From NCBI RefSeq assembly GCF_036194065.1, contig NZ_CP108095.1, positions 1,984,001 to 2,048,000 on the forward strand: a stretch of 64,000 nucleotides of DNA, in the 5' to 3' direction. The translations under genes were made by a program, and so were the position numbers. The DNA is from Streptomyces sp. NBC_00239 (GTDB lineage Bacteria > Actinomycetota > Actinomycetes > Streptomycetales > Streptomycetaceae). Position 1 is the stretch's first letter. Each line of letters opens with the position of its first letter. Positions 8,247-18,750 of the stretch are shown piece after piece. The notes under the pieces are model-generated. The model saw nothing but the letters and a program-made list of their open reading frames with translations. It made no database searches and was not told the DNA's origin.

Positions 8247-9137
8247 ATGAGCACGCTTCCCAAGATCGCCTGGATCGGCCTCGGAATCATGGGCTCCCCC
8301 ATGGCCGAGAACCTGCTGAAGGCGGGCTACTCCGTCACCGGCTTCACCCTGGAGCAGGACAAGCTGGAGCGCCTCGCCGCCGCCGGCGGCACCGCGGCCG
8401 GCTCGATCGCCGAGGCCGTCAAGGACGCCGACGTGATCATCACGATGGTGCCCGCCTCCCCCCAGGTCGAGGCCATCTCGTACGGCGAGAACGGCATCCT
8501 GGCGAACGCCAGGTCCGGCGCGCTGATCATCGACATGTCGTCGATCACCCCGCAGACCTCGGTGGACCTCGCGAAGAACGCCGCCGCGAAGGGCATCCGC
8601 GTCCTGGACGCCCCGGTGTCCGGCGGCGAGGCCGGCGCCATCGAGGCCGTGCTCTCGATCATGGTGGGTGGCGAGCAGGCCGACTTCGACGAGGCCCTCC
8701 CGATCCTCGAGGCACTCGGCAAGGTCATCGTCCTGTGCGGCCCGCACGGCTCCGGCCAGACGGTGAAGGCCGCCAACCAGCTCATCGTCGCGGTCAACAT
8801 CCAGGCCTGCGCCGAGGCCGTCGTCTTCCTCGAGAAGTCCGGCGTGAACCTCCAGGCCGCCCTGGACGTCCTCAACGGCGGTCTGGCCGGCTCCACGGTC
8901 CTGACCCGCAAGAAGGACAACTTCCTGAACCGCGACTTCAAGCCCGGCTTCCGGATCGACCTGCACCACAAGGACATGGGCATCGTCACCGACGCCGCCC
9001 GCAACGTCGGTGCGGCCCTTCCGGTCGGCGCGGTCGTCGCCCAGCTGGTCGCCTCGCTGCGCGCCCAGGGTGACGGCGGCCTGGACCACTCGGCCCTGCT
9101 GCGCGCCGTCGAGCGCCTCTCCGGCTCGCAGGTCTGA
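8247..9137 (+). CDS. glxR: 2-hydroxy-3-oxopropionate (tartronate semialdehyde) reductase
   Basis: A 296-residue beta-hydroxyacid dehydrogenase that reduces tartronate semialdehyde to D-glycerate with NAD(P)H. Seen: the Rossmann motif WIGLGIMGSPMAENL, the substrate-binding DAPVSGGEAGA, and the catalytic lysine in GQTVKAANQ. The closing KDMGIVTDAARNVGAALP segment is also typical. GAAGGA precedes the ATG at 8247. It is co-directional with hyi, and a strong hairpin follows it. Confidence 0.94.
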   Translation: MSTLPKIAWIGLGIMGSPMAENLLKAGYSVTGFTLEQDKLERLAAAGGTAAGSIAEAVKDADVIITMVPASPQVEAISYGENGILANARSGALIIDMSSITPQTSVDLAKNAAAKGIRVLDAPVSGGEAGAIEAVLSIMVGGEQADFDEALPILEALGKVIVLCGPHGSGQTVKAANQLIVAVNIQACAEAVVFLEKSGVNLQAALDVLNGGLAGSTVLTRKKDNFLNRDFKPGFRIDLHHKDMGIVTDAARNVGAALPVGAVVAQLVASLRAQGDGGLDHSALLRAVERLSGSQV

Positions 9138-9178
9138 CCCGACCGAGCCCCACCACCCCCTCCGGGGGACCCGAGTTT

Positions 9179-9236
9179 CCGGATGGCACCGGTGCTGACA
9201 CCTGTCCTGTCGCGCCCAAGCGCCGGTGCCGTCCGG
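9179..9236 (+). terminator. Long-stem hairpin after glxR
   Basis: CCGGATGGCACCGG (9179-9192) pairs with CCGGTGCCGTCCGG (9223-9236), 14 pairs with a single G-T wobble and a 30-nt loop. It lies between the glxR stop and the catalase promoter. Confidence 0.6.
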
Positions 9237-9257
9237 AGCACCTCTCTCCATCTTTGT

Positions 9258-9328
9258 TCAACAAACTGTTGACGCTGCGATCGGCCCGAATTTAGGCTCA
9301 TCCGCATGACGGAAGTCCGTTTCCGTCA
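9258..9328 (+). promoter_or_regulatory. Catalase promoter with the operator shared with uraD
   Basis: The inverted repeat TCAACA-AAC-TGTTGA at 9258-9272 overlaps a -35 TTGACG (9269-9274), followed after 17 nt by TTAGGC (9292-9297). This copies the arrangement at uraD. Downstream, TGACGGAA (9307-9314) and TTCCGTCA (9321-9328) form a second inverted repeat in the leader, which could be another operator or an RNA hairpin. Confidence 0.6.
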
Positions 9329-9353
9329 GCAGTTACCCGTACGGAAGGTCACC

Positions 9354-10814
9354 ATGTCGAAGCGCGTGCTTACGACCGAGTCAGGCGCTCCGGTCGCCGA
9401 CAACCAGAACTCCGCCACCGCCGGCGTCGGTGGCCCGCTCCTGATCCAGGACCAGCAGCTCATCGAGAAGCTGGCCCGGTTCAACCGCGAGCGCATCCCG
9501 GAGCGTGTCGTGCACGCCCGCGGCTCCGCCGCCTACGGCTACTTCGAGGTGACCGACGACGTCACCGCGTACACCAGCGCGGCGTTCCTGAACGAGGTCG
9601 GCAAGAAGACCGAAACGTTCCTGCGCTTCTCCACGGTGGCCGACTCGCTGGGTGGCGCGGACGCCGTCCGCGACCCGCGCGGCTTCGCGCTGAAGTTCTA
9701 CACCGAAGAGGGCAACTACGACCTCGTCGGCAACAACACCCCGGTGTTCTTCATCAAGGACCCGATCAAGTTCCCCGACTTCATCCACTCCCAGAAGCGC
9801 GACCCCTTCACGGGCAAGCAGGAGGCGGACAACGTCTGGGACTTCTGGGCGCACGCCCCCGAGGCGACGCACCAGATCACCTGGCTGATGGGTGACCGCG
9901 GTATCCCGGCGTCGTACCGTCACATGAACGGCTACGGCTCCCACACGTACCAGTGGACCAACGCCCAGGGCGAGGCCTTCTTCGTCAAGTACCACTTCAA
10001 GACGAACCAGGGCATCCGCTGCCTGTCCTCCGAGCAGGGCGCCGAGCTCGCCGGCAAGGACGCCAACTCGCACCAGACCGACCTCCTCCAGGCGATCGAG
10101 CGCGGTGTGAACCCGAGCTGGACCCTGTACGTCCAGGTCATGCCCGCCGCCGAGGCCGCGGAGTACCGCTTCAACCCGTTCGACCTCACCAAGGTGTGGC
10201 CGCACAGCGACTACCCGCTGCAGCGCGTGGGCCGCCTGGTCCTCGACCGCAACCCGGAGAACGTCTTCGCCGAGGTCGAGCAGTCCGCCTTCTCCCCGAA
10301 CAACTTCGTCCCGGGCATCACCGCCTCGCCGGACAAGATGCTCCAGGGCCGCCTCTTCGCCTACGCGGACGCCCAGCGCTACCGCCTCGGTGTGAACCAC
10401 ACCCTGCTGCCGGTCAACGCCCCCAAGGCGACCGAGGCCCAGAACTACGGCCGCGACGGCGCCATGGCGCTGCGCAACGGCTCGCGCCACGACAAGAACT
10501 ACGAGCCCAACTCGTACCAGGGTCCGGCCGAGACCGGTCTGGCGCTCGGTGCCCCGAAGGCCGTCTCCGGCTTCACCGGCACGCACGAGGCCCCGGCCCA
10601 CACCAAGGACGACGACTTCTTCCAGGCCGGTGAGCTCTTCCGCCTGATGTCCGAGGACGAGAAGCAGCGGCTGGTGGCGAACATAGCCGGTGGCCTGTCG
10701 CAGGTCTCCCGCGAGGACGTCATCGAGAAGAACCTGGCTCACTTCCACGCCGCCGACGCCGACTACGGCAAGCGCGTCGAGGCGGCCGTCCGCGCCCTGC
10801 GCGACGAGCAGTAG
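9354..10814 (+). CDS. Monofunctional heme catalase (clade 3 type)
   Basis: A 486-residue catalase that dismutates H2O2. Visible: the distal histidine in [13 protein letters not shown] (His54), the distal asparagine region [14 protein letters not shown], and the proximal heme tyrosine in [14 protein letters not shown] (Tyr337). Length matches small-subunit catalases. The ATG at 9354 has GAAGG close upstream; an earlier ATG at 9306 lies in the leader hairpin. Its promoter shares an operator with the uricase operon, so its job is probably to clear uricase-derived peroxide, though general peroxide defence is not excluded. Confidence 0.95.
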   Translation: MSKRVLTTESGAPVADNQNSATAGVGGPLLIQDQQLIEKLARFNRERIPERVVHARGSAAYGYFEVTDDVTAYTSAAFLNEVGKKTETFLRFSTVADSLGGADAVRDPRGFALKFYTEEGNYDLVGNNTPVFFIKDPIKFPDFIHSQKRDPFTGKQEADNVWDFWAHAPEATHQITWLMGDRGIPASYRHMNGYGSHTYQWTNAQGEAFFVKYHFKTNQGIRCLSSEQGAELAGKDANSHQTDLLQAIERGVNPSWTLYVQVMPAAEAAEYRFNPFDLTKVWPHSDYPLQRVGRLVLDRNPENVFAEVEQSAFSPNNFVPGITASPDKMLQGRLFAYADAQRYRLGVNHTLLPVNAPKATEAQNYGRDGAMALRNGSRHDKNYEPNSYQGPAETGLALGAPKAVSGFTGTHEAPAHTKDDDFFQAGELFRLMSEDEKQRLVANIAGGLSQVSREDVIEKNLAHFHAADADYGKRVEAAVRALRDEQ

Positions 10815-10827
10815 CCACCAGAACGTG

Positions 10828-10857
10828 CCGGGGGCCCGACGGGAGGTCAGGCCCCGG
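10828..10857 (+). terminator. Hairpin after the catalase gene
   Basis: CCGGGG at 10828-10833 pairs with CCCCGG at 10852-10857, extended by two more pairs with a bulged G. It starts 14 nt after the catalase stop. Confidence 0.45.
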
Positions 10858-10944
10858 GTGCACGCCCGCTGTCGTGAACCCGGATGAGGGGTGGTCCACG
10901 GCAAGGGCACAATGCGCCGGTCCTCGTGGCCGGCGCCGCGTGAG

Positions 10945-11045
10945 GACCGCGGTGGTGTCGAGCCAGTGCGGTGGTAAAGGCTCCGAGGCCCGTCCCTTGA
11001 CCTGAGGGGGACGAAGCCGGAGGGTCTGTCGCCACCACCGCGGTC
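10945..11045. other. Nested stem structure, possible non-coding RNA
   Basis: GACCGCGGTGGTG (10945-10957) pairs perfectly with CACCACCGCGGTC (11033-11045). Inside it, CTCCG pairs with CGGAG and CGTCCC pairs with GGGACG, so three helices are stacked in register with internal loops. No ORF here is convincing. The fold is equally possible on either strand. I could not match it to a known riboswitch class, so it is listed as structure only. Confidence 0.35.
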
Positions 11046-11058
11046 CCAGGCAACTCCT

Positions 11059-11076
11059 GTCCCCTATATAGGGGAC
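11059..11076. promoter_or_regulatory. 18-bp perfect palindrome around TATATA
   Basis: GTCCCCTATATAGGGGAC is a perfect palindrome with an AT core in very GC-rich surroundings, followed by GCGCGACGGCGCGCG, itself an inverted repeat. It resembles a protein-binding operator, but no gene starts nearby on either strand. Confidence 0.35.
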
Positions 11077-11223
11077 GCGCGACGGCGCGCGTGTGCAGGG
11101 GGCACGCACAGCGTCCCCTCCGTACGCGCGGCACGGAGCGAAGGAGCACACAGACCCCGCCCGGCGGGTGCGAACGTCCTGTCGCGCCAGCCTCGCCCCG
11201 TCGGGCGGTAACACTTCCCAGGC

Positions 11224-11265
11224 CAAAGCGCCGGGTCACGGACGGTCCCGTGACCCGGCGCTTTG
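11224..11265. terminator. 18-bp perfect hairpin
   Basis: CAAAGCGCCGGGTCACGG (11224-11241) pairs perfectly with CCGTGACCCGGCGCTTTG (11248-11265) around a 6-nt loop. The right arm is also the first unit of the tandem array that follows. A bidirectional terminator is likely. Confidence 0.55.
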
Positions 11266-11373
11266 CCGTACCCGGGGGTCCGTGACCCGGCGTTTCGTCG
11301 TACCGGGGGCCCGCGACCCGGTCGCTTTGTCGTACCCGGGGCCCGTGACCCAGTGCTCTGTCGTACCCAGGGG
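11248..11373. repeat. Four imperfect 31-32 bp tandem repeats
   Basis: Units begin with CGTGACCC or CGCGACCC at 11249, 11281, 11312 and 11344 and each continues through a CTTTGTCGTACCCGGGG-like segment. Periods are 32, 31 and 32. There are no unique spacers, so this is not a CRISPR array. No gene covers it. Confidence 0.7.
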
Positions 11374-11465
11374 TCGGCGATTCGCTCCTCGCCCTGTACG
11401 GGGCGCTGCGCCTCGCCGGTGCCCGGGAGCGCCACCTCCAGCCTTGCCGGTGGCCGGGGCGGCAA

Positions 11466-11705
11466 CTTCCAGCCCCTCCGGCATTTCAGGAGCGGATCGG
11501 GGCGGAGCCCGCCAACCCCGCGCACCCCCCAGCCCCTCCGGCGCTTGAGGAGCGGGTCCGGGCGGAGCCCGCCAACCCCGCGCACCCCCCGCCCCTCCGG
11601 CGTTTGAGGAGCGGGTCCGGGCGGAGCCCGGTGCCCGGCGAAGCCGGGTTGCTTGGGGCTCCGCCCCAAACCCCGCGCCTCAAACGCCGGCGAGGCTGGA
11701 GGTTG
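11466..11705. repeat. GC-rich palindromic intergenic repeat, copy set 2
   Basis: Three units with the GCCCCTCCGGC core start at about 11471, 11531 and 11591 (period about 60). The last, 11591-11702, is nearly the reverse complement of 808-924. Together with the other arrays this fills the roughly 1-kb gene-free gap between the catalase gene and the insertion sequence. Confidence 0.75.
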
Positions 11706-11860
11706 CCGGCCAGGCGGGACGTGCCGCCCGGGCACCGGCGAGACCGGAGGTTGCCGGTCAGGCGGGACGGGCCGTTGCGGGGGGCACGCGAGACGGCCCC
11801 CGTCCCTCCGGGGGGCTTCCGTTCTAGTGGTCGTCGCAACACCCCAGCTCAGGGGATGCG

Positions 11861-13090
11861 ATGGACTTCGAGATTCGGCCTGCAAAGCAGCACTCCCGGG
11901 GGAAGCTGAGCCGGGAGCGGGAGGAATACTTCCGGCTCATGGGACTCGGATACGGCAACCGCGAGGCCAGTCGCCTCGTCGGCATCAACCCCAGGACCGG
12001 CCGTGAGTGGCGCAATGGACGGCCTGAGGGACGCGCAAAGCGCCCGGTGGCGCCCGCACACATCGTGCGGGCGCCACCGGGCGCTTCTCGTTTTCTGTCG
12101 GAGTCCGAGCGTCTTCACATCGCCGACCGGGTGCGGGAGAAGGCGACGGTCCGCGCCATCGCCTCCGAGCTGGGACGCAGTCCGTCGACGGTCAGCAGAG
12201 AGATACGCCGTAATCGCACGGTCCTGCCCAACGGGCGGTGGTACTACCGGCCCCATGCCGCCCAGCGTCGCGCCGACGCACGCCGGCCCCGGCCCAAAGC
12301 CGGAAAGATCGGCACCACCCCCGAACTGCGAGAATTCATCCAGGACCGTCTTGGTCGGCACTGGAGCCCGGAACAGATCTGCCACGCTCTGCGCAGGCGG
12401 TTCCCCGACCGGCCGGAGATGCACGTGGTCCACGAGACGATCTACCAGGCCCTCTACGTCCAGGGCCGCGGCGAGCTCCGCAGGGAACTCGCCCTCGCTC
12501 TGCGAACGGGACGGGCTCGCCGCAAGCCACACCGCCAGTCCAACAAACGCCAGCCCCGCTTCACCTCACCGATGGTGATGATCAGCGAACGACCCGCCGA
12601 AGCCGCTGACCGTGCCATCCCCGGACACTGGGAAGGCGACCTCATCGTCGGCGCCGGCCATCGTTCCGCCATCGGCACTCTCGTCGAACGCTCCACCCGG
12701 TTCCTGATGCTGGTCCACCTGCCCGACGGCCACCGGGCCGAGCACTTCCACCACGCGTTGACCAGCACCGTCCAGACGATCCCGCCCCACCTCCGGCGGT
12801 CGCTGACCTGGGACCAGGGCAACGAGATGGCGAGCCACCACGTCTTCTCCACCGCTGCCGAAATGCCGGTCTACTTCTGCGATCCCGGCAGTCCCTGGCA
12901 GCGCGGCTCGAACGAGAACACCAACGGCCTGCTGCGGCAGTACTTCCCCAAAGGCACCGACCTCGCTGCCCACACCAGCGAGCAACTGGACGCAGTCGCC
13001 GCCGAACTGAACAGCCGCCCACGCAAAACGCTCGGCTGGGAAACCCCAGCCGAGCGCCTGCATAAACTGCTCGCCACCACACGTCAGTGA
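11861..13090 (+). CDS. IS30 family transposase
   Basis: A 409-residue DDE transposase. N-terminal helix-turn-helix segments (LSREREEYFRLM...ASRLVGINPRTGREW and VRAIASELGRSPSTVSREI) bind the ends; the catalytic core shows D260 (HWEGDLIVG), D318 (TWDQGNEM) and E352 (SNENTNG), with the family tail NSRPRKTLGWETPAERL. The reading frame is intact, so the element may be active. An unusual feature is a perfect 22-bp inverted repeat inside the coding region (12038-12086, about codons 60-75), which could slow ribosomes and limit transposase synthesis. Confidence 0.95.
   Translation: MDFEIRPAKQHSRGKLSREREEYFRLMGLGYGNREASRLVGINPRTGREWRNGRPEGRAKRPVAPAHIVRAPPGASRFLSESERLHIADRVREKATVRAIASELGRSPSTVSREIRRNRTVLPNGRWYYRPHAAQRRADARRPRPKAGKIGTTPELREFIQDRLGRHWSPEQICHALRRRFPDRPEMHVVHETIYQALYVQGRGELRRELALALRTGRARRKPHRQSNKRQPRFTSPMVMISERPAEAADRAIPGHWEGDLIVGAGHRSAIGTLVERSTRFLMLVHLPDGHRAEHFHHALTSTVQTIPPHLRRSLTWDQGNEMASHHVFSTAAEMPVYFCDPGSPWQRGSNENTNGLLRQYFPKGTDLAAHTSEQLDAVAAELNSRPRKTLGWETPAERLHKLLATTRQ
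12038..12086 (+). promoter_or_regulatory. 22-bp perfect hairpin inside the transposase ORF
   Basis: 12038-12059 pairs perfectly with 12065-12086 around the 5-nt loop ACATC. It lies early in the coding sequence, between the two helix-turn-helix segments. Such a stem could attenuate transcription or translation of the transposase; this is inference. Confidence 0.5.
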
Positions 13091-13173
13091 TCACGTGTTG
13101 CGACGATCCCTAGAATCCGCCGGGGGGAGGGGCGGGGGCCGTTCGGGTGGTGCGGGGTGGGGCAGACCGCGGG

Positions 13174-14961
<1,788 letters not shown>

Positions 14962-14986
14962 CGTGTCTCCCTGCGGGTCAGGCTGT

Positions 14987-15022
14987 TTCCGTAATGCGGA
15001 AGTTTTGTTCTGCTATACGGAA
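14987..15022 (-). promoter_or_regulatory. Double operator before gcl
   Basis: TTCCGTAATGCGGAA (14987-15001) and TTCTGCTATACGGAA (15008-15022) are spaced 21 bp centre to centre, two helical turns, so dimers would sit on the same face. The pattern matches the hyi site at 7308-7322, arguing for one regulator over both. Confidence 0.6.
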
Positions 15023-15206
15023 CAAGCTAAGGGGTCCCGTTCACAGCCGTCAAGGCCGTACCGGACCCCGGAACCCACCAAAAGACCCGCGGGCGGCCGT
15101 CAGTTGCACGAATCCCGGGGACTGCACCCCGACCGTGTCGCTCGTGGTGGACGATGGAACACACAGAGCGAGCACGTGTACGACCAGGCATGAGGGGCTG
15201 CTGACC

Positions 15207-16034
15207 ATGGCCGAGACGTTCCCGGTGCGCTGCCCGGCGTGCGGACAGCACAATCCGTACGTCCCGGCGGTCTTCCCCTGCGCCTGCGGCACCCCCGTCA
15301 GCCCGCCCCTGGACCTCGGCGCGGAGCCGGTGGCGCTGACCCACCGCAACTGGTCGGACAGCTGGGTGGCGGTGCGCTGCGGCGCCTGCGGGCGGCGGGA
15401 CGAGTGGCCGCAGCCCGAGGTGGGGTGCGGCTGCGGGACGGTGACCCGGGTACCGGTCGTCCCGGCGGACGCCGTGCCCGGACCGGCCGGCTTCCCCTTC
15501 CGCCCGCCGGCGGGCGGCGGGGCCGGGGGCCGGACCCCGGCGCACATCCCGCCCCCGCCGGGCGGGACCGCGGGTGTTCCTACGGGTGGAGCCTCGGCCG
15601 GGCCGACGGGCGGGGCTGCGGGCAGGGACCCGGGCGGACCGGTTCCACGCCCGGCGTTCCGGCCGGTGACCATCCGTACCGCCCGGGACGCGGTGACGAC
15701 CGCCGCGCTCTACCTGCGCTGGCTCGGCTTCCGGGACGTACGGCAGCCCGGCGACCGGCCGGCGCCCTCGGCCGCGGTGGACCTGCGGGCGCCCGGGCTG
15801 GTCGCGCAGGTCGACCCGACGACCGCGCCGGCCGGGCTGCGGGCCGTGGAATGCCTCTGGTTGTACGGGCTGACGGCCTCGGCGGCCGCCGTCTACTTCG
15901 CGCTGGCCGGCTACACCGAGGAGGCCCGGGCGCGTGCCGACGACCTGCGGATCCCGCTGTTCGTGATGGACCTCACCGGGGTTCCGCAGCCGGTGAACGA
16001 CCCGGCGGACGCACTGCTGGCGACCGGGGCCTAG
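15207..16034 (+). CDS. Zinc-ribbon protein with a degenerate restriction-endonuclease-like domain
   Basis: A 275-residue protein. The N-terminus has two zinc-ribbon-like pairs (CPACG...CACG and CGACG...CGCG), then a Pro/Gly-rich linker of about 60 residues, then a C-terminal region (TARDAVTTAALYLRWLGF to PLFVMDLTG) with the pattern of the Mrr/restriction-endonuclease-like fold. The central strand reads DLRAPGLVAQVDPTT; I do not see a normal D...E/Q-x-K triad, so cleavage is doubtful and DNA binding more likely. ATG at 15207, ribosome site weak. Function unknown. Confidence 0.6.
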   Translation: MAETFPVRCPACGQHNPYVPAVFPCACGTPVSPPLDLGAEPVALTHRNWSDSWVAVRCGACGRRDEWPQPEVGCGCGTVTRVPVVPADAVPGPAGFPFRPPAGGGAGGRTPAHIPPPPGGTAGVPTGGASAGPTGGAAGRDPGGPVPRPAFRPVTIRTARDAVTTAALYLRWLGFRDVRQPGDRPAPSAAVDLRAPGLVAQVDPTTAPAGLRAVECLWLYGLTASAAAVYFALAGYTEEARARADDLRIPLFVMDLTGVPQPVNDPADALLATGA

Positions 16035-16154
16035 GCTGGGCCGCCCGTTCGCATGCCCGTCCGCGTACCCGTTCGGACGTCCGCCCGGACCATCGTCCGG
16101 ATGCCCGTCCGGCTGCGCGTTCGGCCGCCTGCCCGACTGCCGAGGAGAGACGTC

Positions 16155-16643
<489 letters not shown>

Positions 16644-16703
16644 CCGGCGGTACGCAACGCCCGGGTACGCGACGCCCGCGGTACGCAGTGGGCGCCGTAC
16701 GCG

Positions 16704-16742
16704 GCGCCCGCGGGTCACGTGCGGTACGTGACCCGCGGGCGC
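16704..16742. terminator. 17-bp perfect bidirectional terminator
   Basis: GCGCCCGCGGGTCACGT (16704-16720) pairs perfectly with ACGTGACCCGCGGGCGC (16726-16742) around a 5-nt loop. It lies between the convergent peroxidase and acyl-CoA ligase genes. Confidence 0.75.
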
Positions 16743-16767
16743 GTGTGCGGCGTGGCGGCCGTACGCG

Positions 16768-18486
16768 TCAGCGCAGGTCGGCCTCGTCGTACTCCGCGGT
16801 CGAGCCCTGCGCGGTCAGCTCCCGCAGCTCCACCCGGCGGATCTTGCCGGACACGGTCTTCGGCAGCTCGGAGAACTCGATCTTCCGCACCCGCTTGTAC
16901 GGCGAGAGCACCGCGCGGGAGTGCGCGAACAGCGCCCGGGCGGTCTCCGCTCCCGGTTCCCAACCCGCGGCGAGGGTCACGTACGCCTTGGGGACGGCCA
17001 GCCGGAGCGGGTCCGGCGAGGGGACCACGGCCGCCTCGGCCACCGCCTCGTGCTCCAGCAGCGCGCTCTCCAGCTCGAACGGCGAGATCTTGTAGTCGGA
17101 GGCCTTGAAGACGTCGTCGGCCCGGCCGATGTAGGTGAGGTACCCGTCGGCGTCCCGGGAGCCGATGTCGCCGGTGTGGTAGAAACCGCCGGCCATGGCC
17201 TCCGCCGTACGTTCCTCGTCCCCGCGGTATCCGGTCATCAGCCCCACCGGGCCGGCCGCCAGCTCCACGCAGATCTCCCCCTCGGCCTCTCCCGCGCCCT
17301 CGTCCCCGGGCTTCGCTTCGGCCGGGCGCCCGGTCACCGGGTCGACGAGCACGATGGAGTAGCCGGGCGCGGGCCGCCCCATCGACCCGGGCCGGACCTG
17401 CTGCCCGGGGAAGTTGCCCACCTGGAGGGTGGTCTCGGTCTGCCCGAAGCCGTCCCGGACGGTGACGTTCCAGTCGCGCCGGACCTGCTCGATCACCTCG
17501 GGGTTCAGCGGCTCCCCGGCGGCGACCACCTCGCGCGGCGGGGTGCGCAGCAGGGTGAGGTCGGACTGGATGAGCATCCGCCACACGGTGGGCGGGGCGC
17601 AGAACGAGGTGACGCCGACCCGGTCCATCTCGGCCATGAGGCGCTTGGGGTCGAAGCGCGTGTAGTTGTGGATGAACACGGTCGCCCCGGCGTTCCAGGG
17701 GGCGAAGAGGTTCGAGTACGCGTGCTTGGCCCAGCCGGGCGAGGAGATGTTGAGGTGCACGTCGCCGGGGCGCAGCCCGATCCAGTACATGGTGGAGAGG
17801 TGGCCGACGGGGTACGAGGCGTGCGTGTGCTCGACCAGCTTGGGCCGGGCGGTGGTGCCCGAGGTGAAGTACAGCATCAACGGGTCGTCGGCGCGGGTCT
17901 CCCCGTCGGGTGTGAAGGCGGCGTCGGCGGCGTACGCGTCGGCGTACCGCAGCCAGCCGGCCGGGACCGCGTCGCCGGTGGCGATCCGGGTGTAGGAGCC
18001 GGGGACCGCGTCGAACTTGGCGGTGTCCTCGGCGCGGACCAGGACGTGCCGGGCCTCGCCGCGGTCGATGCGGTCGCGCAGGTCGTGCGGGCCGAGCAGC
18101 GGGGTGGCCGGGATGACGACGGCCCGCAGCTTCATCGCGGCGAGCGCCGTCTCCCACAGTTCGCGCTGGTTGCCCAGCATGACGACGAGGCGGTGGCCGG
18201 CGCGTACGCCCTGCGCGCGCAGCCAGTTGGCGACGCGGTCGGAGCGTACGGCCAGGTCGGCGAAGGAGACGCGCTCCTCGGTGCCGTCCTCCTCGGCGAG
18301 GTGCAGCGCGATGGCGTCGTTGCCCTCGGCGAGCCGGTCGAACCAGTCCAGGGCCCAGTTGAACCGCTCGGGGCGCGGCCAGGTGAAACCCGCGCAGGCG
18401 GCCTCGTAGTCCTCCCGGTGCGCCAGCAGGAAGTCTCTCGCTGCCCGGAAACTGCCGGTCGCGCTCTGATCCGTGGTCTCCGCCAT
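16768..18486 (-). CDS. AMP-binding acyl-CoA synthetase (medium-chain type)
   Basis: A 572-residue ANL-superfamily ligase that activates a carboxylic acid as acyl-AMP and then thioesterifies it to CoA. Motifs seen: the phosphate loop YFTSGTTARPKLVEH, GFGQTETT, the YHTGDIG hinge region, and the C-terminal catalytic lysine in LPKTVSGKIRR. The opening ERFNWALDWFD resembles medium-chain (ACSM-like) ligases. ATG at 18486 with AGGAGG 9 nt upstream. No neighbouring pathway points to the substrate. Confidence 0.88.
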   Translation of the reverse strand: MAETTDQSATGSFRAARDFLLAHREDYEAACAGFTWPRPERFNWALDWFDRLAEGNDAIALHLAEEDGTEERVSFADLAVRSDRVANWLRAQGVRAGHRLVVMLGNQRELWETALAAMKLRAVVIPATPLLGPHDLRDRIDRGEARHVLVRAEDTAKFDAVPGSYTRIATGDAVPAGWLRYADAYAADAAFTPDGETRADDPLMLYFTSGTTARPKLVEHTHASYPVGHLSTMYWIGLRPGDVHLNISSPGWAKHAYSNLFAPWNAGATVFIHNYTRFDPKRLMAEMDRVGVTSFCAPPTVWRMLIQSDLTLLRTPPREVVAAGEPLNPEVIEQVRRDWNVTVRDGFGQTETTLQVGNFPGQQVRPGSMGRPAPGYSIVLVDPVTGRPAEAKPGDEGAGEAEGEICVELAAGPVGLMTGYRGDEERTAEAMAGGFYHTGDIGSRDADGYLTYIGRADDVFKASDYKISPFELESALLEHEAVAEAAVVPSPDPLRLAVPKAYVTLAAGWEPGAETARALFAHSRAVLSPYKRVRKIEFSELPKTVSGKIRRVELRELTAQGSTAEYDEADLR

Positions 18487-18750
18487 CACGTACGTCCTCC
18501 TCGTGCCGGGTGTGAGGCATCGATCGGCGTCGTACGTGAGCGTTGCGCATGAGCGTCGTGGGTGAGCGTCATGCGTGAGCGTCATACGGCGACGTTCGTG
18601 AGCGTCGTCCGGCGGACGTTCGTGGGCATCGTGCGGCGGCGTCGATCGATCGTGAGCATCGTGCCGGTTCGGGAGGGTCCGTCACCAGGTGCGCGTCAGC
18701 CGTTGATTGACGCAGACCGGTGGAGCGGCGCGCGCATCGCCGGGGTCGGC

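Larger units (their letters stand above)
11822..13115 (+). mobile_element. IS30-family insertion sequence, apparently complete
   Basis: The element is bounded by imperfect terminal inverted repeats: TTCTAGTGGTCGTCGCAACAC at the left reads against TTCTAGGGATCGTCGCAACAC (reverse complement) at the right, 19 of 21 matching. A possible 4-bp target duplication, TCCG, flanks it (11818-11821 and 13116-13119). The single transposase ORF fills the element. It has landed in repeat-rich DNA between the convergent catalase and gcl genes and breaks no gene. Confidence 0.85.

Noticed and set aside
11248..11373. CRISPR array
   Set aside because: The repeats are directly adjacent with no spacers, and there are no cas genes in the window.
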